Source: Paroedura picta (taxonomy: Eukaryota > Chordata > Lepidosauria > Squamata > Gekkonidae). From it: a DNA stretch of 64,000 nt. A model generated the notes under the pieces. It saw only the letters and a list, made by a program, of their open reading frames with translations. It did no database searches and was not told the origin of the DNA. The stretch covers positions 14,528,501 to 14,592,500 of the forward strand of contig NC_135379.1 of the NCBI RefSeq assembly GCF_049243985.1, in the 5' to 3' direction. Numbering within the stretch: position 1 is the first letter of the stretch; each line of letters opens with the position of its first letter. The translations under genes and the position numbers were made by a program. Below are positions 1 through 9,656 of this stretch, piece by piece.

Positions 1-178
1 TTCAGCAGTGGAATAGGCTGCCTAAGGAGGTGGTGAGCTCCCCCTCACTGGCAGTCTTCAAGCAAAGGTTGGACACACACTTTTCTTGGATGCTTTAGGA
101 TGCTTAGGGCTGATCCTGCGTTGAGCAGGGGGTTGGACTAGATGGCCTGTGTGGCCCCTTCCAACTCTATAATTCTGT
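1..178 (+). mobile_element. CR1 LINE 3'-end fragment
   Basis: The stretch contains the typical CR1 3' end, with GGTTGGACTAGATGGCCTGT followed by TTCCAACTCTATAATTCT. Related copies lie at 35140-35283, 41552-41609 and 43901-43984. It is 5'-truncated by the window edge, and no reverse transcriptase frame is present. Confidence 0.75.
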
Positions 179-454
179 GTCTAGATGTCTTCCATAGAGT
201 CGCAAAACAGAAAACCCCATTCATTCATTTGCACCTTTCCGTGTATAAATGCTTGCTTAATGCAAGGATTGACCCATTGATAGACATGTCAGCACTGGTG
301 CTGACATGCATGGAGCCTTTTGGATCCTGGCCCTGTTCCGGGGTGTACAGTTGACACGTAGCTCATCTTAATGCTGAGACTGGAGGTGCAAAGAGCTAGG
401 AGGTCTGGACTCGAAATACCAAATGGTGTTTGAACTTGACTCTGTTATTCATAG

Positions 455-521
455 GACAGAGATGAATGCGTCGAATCGCCAAACATCTGCGGGGAGAGGA
501 TAAAGTGCCTGAATACTCCAG
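455..521 (+). CDS. EGF-like exon of an unrecognised extracellular protein (partial gene)
   Basis: This 67-nt exon is flanked by an AG acceptor (453-454) and a GTAAAT donor from 522. It reads DRDECVESPNIC, then GERIKCLNTPG. This is the start of a calcium-binding EGF module (D-x-D-E-C, then C-x-N-T-x-G). It ends one base into a codon, and joining to the exon at 2829 gives NTPGGFRC, the usual continuation of such a module. Earlier exons, including any signal peptide, must lie upstream of the window. The exon is too short to stand out as an ORF; splice sites, cysteine spacing and phase agreement support it. Confidence 0.75.
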
Positions 522-1070
522 GTAAATGGCTGCTTTCATGAGAATGAATGAGAACAGGCCAGGTGGCTTATCATGCCTTTTAAAATACCTAAAGTCCAAT
601 ATCTGACGTGGCACAGAGGGCAGCCTGAAAAAAAAAATGCTAACAGCTCCTAGGTTATTCATTTGAATTTGGTATTTTAATTGGGTTTGGTCTCTGCGCT
701 TCTGCATGGGCAGAATCATTGCAGACAATTCATGCAGAGACCCCTGTTCCGGTTTATATTTAATACGTCCATAAATATTTGTCCGTGTTCTCTTCAAGAG
801 GAATGGTTCCGGCTGTCACTGGTCAAGGGAGAGATCATCCTTAAAGCAGACGAGGCACGTAGAGAAGATGCAGCCCCAGTTTCTGCCATTCTTCTGTTTC
901 TGCTTTTGATTTTCTCCTCCACCTCTCCCTGAGGCTACAGTACGGAGGGGTATTTAAAACACAGCAAGTAGGGGAGGGAGATGAATAAAGGCAGCAGGGA
1001 GACGGGTACGGTTGCCAACTTCTAAAAATGGCCTGCTCTTGTGCTTTTTGAAACAGTAGCCTAACTTAAT

Positions 1071-1357
1071 AGCCAGTTTGGTGTAGTGGTTAGGAGTGCG
1101 GATTTCTAATCTGGCATGCCAGGTTCGATTCTGCGCTCCCCCACATGCAGCCAGCTGGGTGATCTTGGGCTCGCCACGGCACTGATAAAACTGTTCTGAC
1201 CGAGCAGTGATATCAGGGCGCTCTCAGCCTCACCTCCCTCACAGGGTGTCTGTTGTGGGGAGAGGAAAGGGAAGGCGACTGTAAGCCGCTTTGAGACTCC
1301 TTCAGGTAGGGAAAAGCGGCATATAAGAACCAACTCTTCTTCTTCTTCTTCTTCTTC
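1071..1357 (+). mobile_element. tRNA-derived SINE with (TTC)n tail
   Basis: Full-length-looking copy. It has an A-box-like GTGTAGTGGTTAGGAGTG, a B box GGTTCGATTC, a conserved body and an (TTC)n tail. Other copies in the window: 14964-15222 (-), 16751-17096 (+), 17947-18050 (+), 18480-18780 (+), 34362-34587 (+), 34817-35110 (-), 36709-36946 (-), 46283-46512 (+), 47105-47230 (-) and 47626-47903 (-). Confidence 0.8.
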
Positions 1358-1686
1358 ATGCAAACCTTTTCTTAGTACGGGGATAAAGAGATAGGGGAAG
1401 TGTCAACTGATTAATATTTGCATGTCAGGCTGCAAAGCCCGTAAAAAAGATATCGGTAACCCTAAGCAATGGGCATAGTGGTCAGAATCAACTGCACTGG
1501 CATTTTGGCAATCCCAGGACAGTTATCCAAATTAATTAATTTAATTAATTAACTTAATTAAACAGCCCGCTAGTCAAATAATTTGATTAATTTAATTAAA
1601 TATACCTCCAATGCCAGTGGTCTTTGCTATTTAATCAGCAAATTAGTTGGTTAACTGCATAGACGGCAGATCGTTATCTTTTAAAA

Positions 1687-1814
1687 CAGGGGTAGTCAAA
1701 CTGCGGTCCTCCAGATGTCCATGGACTACAATTCCCATGAGCCCCTGCCAGCGAACGCTGGCATGGGAAATGTAGTCCACGGACATCTGGAGGGCCGCAG
1801 TTTGACTACTCCTG
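1687..1814. mobile_element. Hairpin MITE (hAT-like), copy 1
   Basis: An almost perfect inverted repeat from CAGGGGTAGTC to GACTACTCCTG, flanked on both sides by the 8-bp duplication TTTTAAAA (1679-1686 and 1815-1822). The two arms meet at the GCCAGCGAACGCTGGC-like centre. An 8-bp duplication with CAGGGG ends fits a non-autonomous hAT element. Confidence 0.85.
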
Positions 1815-1827
1815 TTTTAAAAGATCA

Positions 1828-1995
1828 CTTTGGGGTGGAGCTGGCAGTGGGTGGGGAGGGCCCCCAGTGGAGCATAATGCTATTGAGTCCATGTCCCAAA
1901 ACAGCAATTTCCTCCAGGCCAGGAAACCCGATCCCTGTCACTTGGAGATGAGCTATTATTCCGTGGGATCTCCAAGTCCCACTTGAGGACTGGCT
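1828..1995 (+). repeat. Dispersed repeat, about 150 bp, family unassigned
   Basis: Shares blocks such as GGTGGGGAGGGCC, CAGTGG..TATAATGC and the CTCCAGG-rich body with 21362-21545 (+) and, inverted, 41098-41245. Only similarity among these copies is visible; I could not name the family. Confidence 0.5.
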
Positions 1996-2292
1996 TCCCT
2001 ATCTGTAATGTTCCTCCTGGCAGGAAACGGAGATGCTTCCAGAAGTCTCTGCCGTGCTGTAGCTCTTCCTTGGCCAGTTGCTAGAGGCATCTTAAGGAGG
2101 AAGTATTCTTTTCCTCCCACTGAGAAAGAAAAGATATCCCCAGCGCCTCCAGTCAGGAGTGGGTCCTGCATTAGAACGTGGACTTCTGCAGGTGCCTGAC
2201 CATGCTGACCCCGATGAAGAAGAGTTTGATTTCTATCACATAAATAAGGCTGCCATTTTTTCATAGTGGGTTCCTGCGTCTTCCGGTAGACA

Positions 2293-2531
2293 TTTGTTGT
2301 TGTTAGGTGCGAAGTCGTGTCCGACCCATCACAACCCCATGGACAATGATCCTCCAGGCCTTCCTGTCCTCTACCATTCCCCAGAGTCCATTTAAGTTTG
2401 CACCGACTGCTTCAGTGACTCCATCCAGCCACCTCATTCTCTGTCATCCCCTTCTTCTTTTGCCCTCAATCACTCCCAGCATTAGGCTCTTCTCCAGGGA
2501 GTCCTTCCTTCTCATGAGGTGGCCAAAGACA
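2293..2531 (-). mobile_element. RTE-BovB LINE 3' fragment
   Basis: Read on the - strand the 3' end contains GGTCGGACACGACT after CCATGGGGTTGTGATG, the BovB-type terminus. The upstream part is the conserved 3' region. BovB is known to have moved horizontally among squamates and ruminants and is thought to mobilise Sauria SINEs. Confidence 0.65.
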
Positions 2532-2828
2532 TAGTGGTGGGTAAAAGCTACTGGTTAAATTTCCGGTTGTTAGATAGCATAGGAGGCTTCTTAATTTAAA
2601 AAAAATTGACAACGATACAAGCATATGCTTTTAGAAACATAAAACTGATATGATTTTGTTATGATTGTTTAATTATAAGTCTTCAGCCGAGGAAGATATG
2701 AAAATGAAGAAAACAGCTCAATATGATTTATTTATTGAATTTATATGCCGCTGCTCCAGGCCCGCCAACTCAAGGCGGTTCAGAACAAACAGCCTGCAAC
2801 ATACTGAAATTCTCTTCTCCCCAAACAG

Positions 2829-4348
2829 GAGGCTTCCGATGCCTGGGAATTGCGGAAAAAGATGCTGCCTTAGGGCTGTGCGGCCAGGAGTACTTTTTTA
2901 ACAAAGAGCTGCAGGAGTGTCAGGCTTGCCTCGTGTGTGCCGATGAAGTGGTCGCTTTGCCTTGCTCCACGGTCAGCGATACGGTTTGTTCAACGGGCCA
3001 TGAAAACAAGCTTTCTGAGTCGTGGGCTGCCAACGTTGCCCTACCTTTGCCCAGATCTGGCACCTCTCAAGTCTACCCTGGCTTCAACTTGAAGATCAAG
3101 GGAACGCAGGAGCGCGAATCCGTTGCGGTTGAAGAAAACAGCCTTCTGTTCAAGCAGCATGGCCTGATGTGGGCTGACCTCAATTTTGCCGTGAAGCACA
3201 ATTGTCGAAACTTTCTCCAGCTTTCCTTAAAATTCAACAACAGCGAGGAAGGCTACGAGCTCAGCGGCGTCCGCATAGAGCAGCCGGAAGGGAAAATTTT
3301 CCAGAGTGTCACCGTCAGCAGTGCTGCAGAGGTGGAACCGGGCCAGATCCTCTCGGTCATTCTGAAGAGCCCGAATCAATTCTGCAATCAAAACAAAGAC
3401 CTAAATGTTTATGAGCTCAACACACCCCTCAGTTTGTTCTGGTTGTCCCACGATACAGGGGCAGTGGCCATGACCGCACAGATGTCAACCGCCATGCACT
3501 ACCAAACGAACTATCGGCCAACCTTCAAACTGACTTCCCTGTCTGACCCGTACATGCTGACTTTGGCCCACGATGGCAGAGCCGTGAAGTTTACTGAAAC
3601 GGGAGTGGTGAAGTTTGTTTTCCTTCAAGCCTTGTATTCCATGGGTCACACCTGCGTCCGAGAAGGTTTCTCTGTGGTTGCTTACCTCAACAGAAATGGC
3701 ACCAATACAGAACTAATGTCGGTGCACAAGTCTGGTGTCAATTATAGGGACACCTCCGTCTCAGCTTCCGGGGCCACCAAAGTTGGAGCCGGAGATCTGA
3801 TTAGCTTTGAGATCCTTTCCCCAGCGCAATGCAATGTTCGTTATTTCGGAGACAGCTCTGGAATTAGTGTGCTTAGCCTCATCTGGGTTCCATCTGCCGT
3901 TTCCACCGCTCTTTCAGCCTCGGTGTCCATTACGGGACTGCCGACGGGAGCCGTTAGAAACAAATTACTGGATTTCACTCAGGTCTCATCTGATGAGAAA
4001 CAGATACATCTGGTTTCCACTGGGCAGCATGCTCAGAAATACTTTGTGTTTACGGAAAAGGGCGTGGCCAGCGTTGTGTTTAATTTGAAGTTGATCCACT
4101 CGTGCAACATGCTCAGAGTGACTCTTAACCAGGTTACCCGTGGCCATGTGCAGCCCACGGCCATTGCTCAGCAGGTTGGAGGCCAAATGCCAGAAGGAAG
4201 CATCTGGACTAGTGTATCTCTTCACACGTCTTTTGAGGTTTGCAATGGCACCATGATATCTATTTCTCTTGACTGTGTGCGTGGCAGGATCAACCACATT
4301 GCTCACGAGCACGGAACCAGCTTATCTATTTTATGGATTTCATCTTAG
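2829..4348 (+). CDS. Terminal exon: TNFR-type cysteine module plus three tandem TNF/C1q-like jelly-roll domains
   Basis: A single open 1520-nt terminal exon ending in TAG (4346-4348). It first completes the EGF-like segment (GGFRC). A six-cysteine TNFR-type module follows at 2879-2989 (spacing C-12-C-2-C-2-C-8-C-7-C, ending STVSDTVC). Then come three repeats of about 145 residues, at roughly 3010-3455, 3456-3890 and 3891-4345. Each has a G-x-x-x-x-x-F strand, a first cysteine in H-N-C, H-T-C or H-S-C, a second in Q-F-C, A-Q-C or L-D-C, and a closing strand LSLFWLS, LSLIWVP or LSILWIS. This pattern fits beta-sandwich domains of the TNF/C1q type. N-glycosylation sites (NGT) and the paired cysteines imply a secreted or surface protein. 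No C-terminal membrane helix or GPI signal is seen. I do not recognise a named orthologue, and the ligand and pathway are unknown. The frame is open upstream to 2723, but that part is repeat-derived and not exon. Confidence 0.85.
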
Positions 4349-5610
4349 CTGTCCTGGAAGAATAACTAAAACGTCCCACCTTTCATCTTGACGTCCATTT
4401 TGTTATCTGCCAACCCAAACAGGGTTTAAAGGAGAGAACCCATAAGGCAAAATGAAAACAAAAAAAAATGCACAAAACAAACAATGGTTGGCTGAAATGG
4501 AATTTCATTCTGAGCCTACCGGTTTATCTTTTGGTTGAAAGGTATAACACAGAACTATGGAGATGACCTTTTTGATGTTTCATCTCTTGTACTTTTTCAC
4601 GCTGAAGACCACTTCAGATATTAACTGGATGGTGTGAGAGCTGCTTATGGACAGCAGGACCTCAGTCCTCTATTAACATTTATTAGGATGGGTGACCAAG
4701 GTGCCATTTTGCCAAGGTCATTTTGAAGTGTATTGTGGTTTCTCTTAACCAAGATTATCAGGAAGGATTGGTTAGTTTTCAGCCATGTATACGCAGCTCT
4801 CATGCTGTTATGAATGTGCTTCCATTCGGTCTGGCTTTCACCTCCCTCTGCTGCACTATTCCTGCAAGGGGAGGGGGGTGGTTTCCATTATAACAATTTG
4901 AAGTGTGAACCAAACCAAAACAGAGAGGATTTTTCTTTTTAAATCAATACTTTGCTCCTGCAATTAGGTGAAAAATGTCTCCTGTGTGTGTGCAGTTTCT
5001 GGGGTCAAGTATTACAATTTGTATTATAAATGAAATTCATTTCTGATCATATGATACAGTGCGCCATTTTCCTCAGGTGCATTTCAAGATAATTGCTAGC
5101 TGGAGGCATATTTTGAGCCCGATAGTACTTTTAGCTTAGGGACAACTCTGCGGGAAAATCCCAAGCTCGGTTCAAGCTCATGATCTTGCAAAGACAATTT
5201 GTTTAACAAAAATGTTGACTGTGTGACATGGCCTTTAAAAAAAAAAAAAGCAAGCAAGCAAAGAAACTACTGCTGGTGGTAGTAAAACAAACCCAACCCA
5301 TTTTCTAATCCTAGCAGGCCTTACTGGTGGGAGGGAGACTTGTTGCAGGCCGGAAGGCTGCCATGGTAACCTCTGCCCGGAGGCTTAGCAATGACCTTCA
5401 ACCCTGGAAGGCCAAAGGTCTAGTAATGAAAATATTCCTTTATATGCACATGGGCTTCCAAAAGAAAAGCAAGGAGAGGGGACAACCCAGCCAGAAAGCA
5501 AAGCTTTTTAAAATAGATTTGTATTTAAAAAAACAGAAAGAAATAGAATTGTTATAGTTAGTACACCATATTACTTATACACACTATAATAACAAGGTAT
5601 TAAAAATAAC
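4349..5610 (+). other. Probable 3'UTR of the jelly-roll gene
   Basis: Repeat-poor, AT-rich sequence follows the stop codon. An ATTAAA hexamer at 5599-5604 is the best poly(A) signal candidate I noticed; I saw no AATAAA nearby. The true end is not determined. Confidence 0.35.
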
Positions 5611-6151
5611 CTAATTCAACTTCATTATCTATTTAAATAGTTCAAGTAGGGGCCCCATTGTTCTTGAAAAGCTTTGAGTTCAATGATAAACGTATCACTG
5701 CAAACCAGGGCCGGTTTATCTGGATTGTAACTCATTTTCTGTAGAGATAATACTGTCAAAAGGCAGTTTTGATATTTATCATGTATATAAAGCACCGTGT
5801 TTATATGAAGCATTGCTTTTACAGGACGGGATCCAGAACATCTGGAGTTTGTGCCTTATATTACAGACTGATGATATCAGATGAGCTAAAAGAAGCTGTC
5901 TCTGCTGAATGGCAGCACGGGGGAACCCAACATATAATAACACGAAGTGTCTGTTATTGTCTTTACAATACTATGCACACTGCAGGACTGCATCGTCCCT
6001 GTGATTGTGTCAAGCTGGCTGTAGAATCGATTGACCTTTCCAGGGATTTCAGGTGCCAGATGCTGTGTTCCCATGTCACAAACAAACTGAAGATTGATCC
6101 AGAAGGGCAGCTGTGTTTGTCTTGCCTATAGCAGTAGAAAAGAGCAGAAGT
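5611..6151. other. Intergenic, no gene seen
   Basis: Mostly unique AT-rich sequence. The 120-residue frame at 5769-6131 has no recognisable domain and is not called. Confidence 0.5.
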
Positions 6152-6295
6152 CCAGCATCACCTTAAAGATGAACACAATCTGTGGCAGGCATGAGCTTGG
6201 GTGAGTCACCGCTCACGTCCTCAGATACAGCTGTTTCTGTAGAAGTGAGCAGTGACTCACCAAAGCTCCTACTCTGCCACCAACTGCAGATGGTT
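6152..6295. mobile_element. Old inverted Penelope-like (hammerhead-type) unit
   Basis: Two facing arms. The left, on -, contains a CTGAGGA..GTGAGC..TGACTCAC motif followed by CTCATGCC. The right, on +, repeats GAAGTGAGCAGTGACTCACC. The layout matches the hammerhead-bearing termini of Penelope-like retroelements described for the younger copies at 41693-41879 and 62726-63019. Confidence 0.5.
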
Positions 6296-6804
6296 TGCGA
6301 GGGGCATGAATAGTTCCTCCCTCTCTCGTTCAATGAGTTGAGATTGAAGATGGATGGCCTCTCTTAATGCAGGTACCTCAACAAACTGAGGTTTATTTCT
6401 ATTCTACCAACGGAGATTTCCCAGCTAAGCATCTCTGTTGCCAAGAATGCTGTGAAAAACTAGAATTGGTCGAAGATGGCTTCTGGCTTCAGTGTTCTTG
6501 CAGTGGGGAAGAATGAGGGTTTATTCTATCAACTGCACAGCTCCGTCCCTCTTAAAAGCAGCCTCTGGTTTGTATACAACTTCTGAACGTAGACCTGTGA
6601 GCTTTTGACTTGCACTTTTAAAACTCTTTTTAAATGAGAACTGAGTGTCTTGGGATTTGCTAACCATCCTTCCTGGCTGCAGACAATAGAATGGGAACAG
6701 GTGTTCCTACATGCTTAGCAACTAAGGGTAAAATCCATCCTGCCATAAGCAGGAACAACGGCAGGATCCAAAGGAACCCTTCTTCCTTTTGTCAGTCTGT
6801 AGGA

Positions 6805-6940
6805 CAGGGGTAGTCAACCTGTGGTCCTCCAGATGTTCATGGAGTATAATTCCCATGAGCCCCAGCCAGTGTTTGCTGGCAGGGGCTCATGGGAATTGTA
6901 GTCCATGGACATCTGGAGGACCACAGGTTGACTACCTCTG
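6805..6940. mobile_element. Hairpin MITE (hAT-like), copy 2
   Basis: Arms of the AACCTGTGGTCC subfamily, with flanking 8-mers CTGTAGGA and ATGTAGGA (7 of 8 match). Confidence 0.85.
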
Positions 6941-6945
6941 ATGTA

Positions 6946-7137
6946 GGATACAGGAAGCTGCCTTATACTGAATCAGGCCATCAGACCATCAAAGTTGGTA
7001 TTAATGACTCAAAACTTGGCAGCAGCTCTCTGGGGTCTCAAGTGGAGGTCTTTCACATCACTGACTACCTGGTCTCTTCAGCTGGGGATTGAACCTGGGA
7101 CGTTTTGCATGCCAAGCAGATGCTCTACCGCTGGAAC
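6946..7137 (-). mobile_element. tRNA-Ala-like SINE
   Basis: On the - strand it begins with a tRNA-like head containing GGTAGAGCATCTGCTTGGCA and then a B-box-like GGTTCAATCC. The tail on + reads CAGGAAGCTGCCTTATACTG. Related pieces lie at 8158-8225, 19796-19835, 33428-33590 (+) and 59046-59210 (+). Confidence 0.65.
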
Positions 7138-7204
7138 GGTGAAAAGGGAATGTGAAATGGAAAGCAGATGTGCTTCCAATTTCTAACTCAGCCCTTATTT
7201 ACTG

Positions 7205-7300
7205 GTCTGTCATTCTGTGCACTTTGGAAAATGTACTTTCAATGCACAGGAAAATCCAGCTACAAATCCCCACCAAAAGTGCATTAACCCTAGATGAATG
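7205..7300. mobile_element. Fragment of a GGCC-ended MITE family
   Basis: Contains ATGTACTTTCAATGCAC, AGGAAAATCCAGCT and AAAGTGCATTAA, all shared with the fuller element at 22545-22672. Confidence 0.45.
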
Positions 7301-7619
7301 AACCTAGAGCTAGCACTGAGGAGTTTAGGTGCTCTTGAAAACCGACTGGCTTCTCAGCTCAGTTCTAGGGTGAGGCCCGGTTGGGGAAACTGGAAACTCT
7401 TCAGCTTCCCAATTTAGGGAATGGCATCATGCTGTGGTGTGTACCATGATTTTGCACCATTGTGCCTTATTATTTCTGTAGCAATCATTGTATCGACTGG
7501 GGAGAGATTGCATTCCTCCTTATATATCCCTTGTCTTAAGACTTAAGAGGGCTGAGTGTGGGCTGGCTGTCATTTGAAGTTTTAATGTTTCTATACGGTG
7601 TACCAAAGAAGGTTTAGTG

Positions 7620-7757
7620 CAGGGCCAGTCAAACTGCAGCCCTCCAGATGTCCATGGACTACAATTCCCAGGAGCCCCCTGCCAGCGAATGCTGGCAGGG
7701 GGCTCCTGGGAATTGTAGTCCATGGACATCTGGAGGGCCGCAGTTTGACTACCCCTG
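7620..7757. mobile_element. Hairpin MITE (hAT-like), copy 3
   Basis: Flanked by exact 8-bp duplications GTTTAGTG (7612-7619 and 7758-7765). Arms belong to the AAACTGCGGCCC subfamily, and the outer 11 bases differ slightly between ends. Confidence 0.9.
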
Positions 7758-7765
7758 GTTTAGTG

Positions 7766-8280
7766 TATATACCCCGTTGCCATTTTATTAAAGGCAACAT
7801 ATTAATCTTTGGGGTTGTGCTTTCAATACGTACATCTCACAGGCTTTATTTGAAGACATGTTATTATGTTTAATCAAACTCATATATATGCTTGAGAATG
7901 CAAACGTGGGAACTACCTTAAGTATGCTAATTTAAAGTGTGTGAAGCATGATTGATTTTTGCACTTTCTGCTGGTGTGCATTCATAATATAGCACATTTC
8001 GAAAAGCTATATTAGTCGAGGCTGTTTGTATTTGCTCAGTATCACTTTGATTCCAAAATACTATTCAAACTGCTTTATAGTGCATTAAGAGAAACTGGTG
8101 CAAATAAATAAAATTGGATTGAACTGTCTGTTCTGAGGTAACTGAACACAGAACATGTGACGTTTGCTTTGAGTCAGACCATTGGTTCATTTAGCTCAAT
8201 GCGGCCCATTCTGAAGGGCTCTGAAGGATCTCACGAAGAGAAACCATCTCCCCTAACCAGCTCCCTGAGAGCCTTTAATT
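7766..8280. other. Intergenic, AT-rich
   Basis: No gene seen. It includes a fragment (about 8158-8225) of the tRNA-Ala-like SINE tail. Confidence 0.5.
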
Positions 8281-8416
8281 CAGGGGTAGTCAAAATGCAG
8301 CCCTCCAGATGTCCATGGACTATAATTCCCATGAGCCCCTGCCAGCGTTCTCTGGCCGGGGCTCATGGAAATTGTAGTCCATGGACATCTGGAGGGCCGC
8401 AGTTTGACTACCCCTG
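8281..8416. mobile_element. Hairpin MITE (hAT-like), copy 4
   Basis: Near-complete hairpin. Flanks CTTTAATT and GTTTAATT match at 7 of 8 positions, with a one-base offset at the right end. Confidence 0.85.
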
Positions 8417-8540
8417 CGTTTAATTGAAGATGTTAGGACGAACAAAGCACATGCTTTGCTAATATTATTGAATCACTATACTGGATTTCCTCAAGGCTCC
8501 AAAAATGGCCACCCTTCCTTTTTAAATTTTCACTGTGGCT

Positions 8541-8708
8541 CTGACCTAGGTAGCCCAGGCAAGCCTGATCTCGTCAGATCTTGAAATCTAAGCAGGGTCA
8601 TCCCTAGTCAGTGTTTGGATGGGAGACCTCAAAGGACTACAAGGGTCATGATACAGAGGCAGGCAATGGTAAATGCTCCTGAATGTTATTCACCTTGAAA
8701 ACACTATG
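8541..8708 (+). mobile_element. 5S-rRNA-derived SINE
   Basis: Resembles 5S rRNA through CCTGATCTCGTCAGATC, TCTAAGCAGGGTC and TTGGATGGGAGACC (the internal control region). It continues into a non-rRNA tail with GGCAATGG and CACCTTGAAA. A second, better copy lies at 48100-48462. The diverged 5' end and the attached tail show this is a SINE and not a 5S gene. Confidence 0.75.
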
Positions 8709-9593
8709 CTCGTTTCCGCACTAGCTATATTGCTATGTGGAGCAGTTCACATCCTGAACAGATATAATTGCTATAATTTTAAAGTGGCCAGTGGGCAGTG
8801 CAAGGCACTGAATCATTCCACATTGCTGCTGAGTGGGACTTCCTGTGTTTATGTGTGGCCACTCATGTGCACAGTTTACAGGGAACAGTGCCTATGCTGT
8901 ACTGTGTTGGTCATGTTTTTGGAAAATATTTTTTTCCATTCTATAAACAGACTTAAGAGGTTGGCACAATTTACAAATAAATTTTATTTCTGCCCTTCAA
9001 AGGGCTTAAAAGATTGTTTTGCAAAGAGGCTTGGGACTGTTTACAATTGTATTGCACTAGTTTATACAGTCAGTAAGTAAATGATGCAATTAAAATTTGA
9101 ACTTATAAGCAGAGAGCGAATATCAGCCAATCTTAATGGACATTTACTGTAACCCAAAAAAATGGTTAAGTTCACCTAGTTCAGTCTTTGAGAGATATAC
9201 ATCCTTTGGTCCCTAGGTAGGACCTTTTGCAATCTTTTAACAGAAACCTGGGCCTTGTATACACTGGTATTTTCTGTCGCTTTCACCATGTCTTTTTGAG
9301 TTTTTCCTCCATTCTGCATTCTACTTCACTTTCACAGTGCACCACCATCAAGTTTGATTTTTTCATTCTGTATTCATTGTTCAGTTCTCTCTCCCATAGC
9401 AATTTCCCTAGATCTGGCTATACTGGCCCCCTTTTCCTCTGAAGAGTCCTCAGCCTCACCAAGTCTTGTCTGACCCATGACAGGAGTATACTCTGTCGCT
9501 GGGTCCAACAATTTCCAGGTTCTGGTTGTCACCTGCAGAATTTCTCAGTGCTTTGCTGCAGTCCACAGCCCCTTCACCTGTCCTCCTCTCCTC
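8709..9593. other. Intergenic, no gene seen
   Basis: The 135-residue frame at 8673-9080 has no domain, and its start overlaps the SINE tail. Nothing else is supported. Confidence 0.5.
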
Positions 9594-9656
9594 AAATGCT
9601 GGCAGGGGCTCATGGGAATTGTAGTCCATTGACATCTGGAGGACCACAGGTTGACT
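9594..9656. mobile_element. Half copy of hairpin MITE
   Basis: Only the right arm (GCTGGCAGGGGCTC through GGTTGACT) is present. Confidence 0.75.

Larger units (their letters stand above)
522..2828 (+). other. Last intron of the EGF/TNFR/jelly-roll gene
   Basis: A GT-AG intron of about 2.3 kb with a pyrimidine-rich tract before the CAG acceptor at 2826-2828. It holds a tRNA-derived SINE (1071-1357), a hairpin MITE (1687-1814), a copy of a 150-bp dispersed repeat (about 1828-1995), a BovB fragment (2293-2531) and an AT-rich TTAA-type tract near 1530-1600. I see no further exon in it. Confidence 0.65.

Noticed and set aside
2723-2828. Extension of the jelly-roll exon to an upstream ATG at 2723
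   Set aside because: This part resembles a retroposon 3' end (TTTATTTATTGAATTTATATG), and a good acceptor at 2826-2828 gives correct EGF continuation.
8541-8708. 5S rRNA gene
   Set aside because: The 5S-like part is diverged and fused to a SINE tail also present at 48100-48462.
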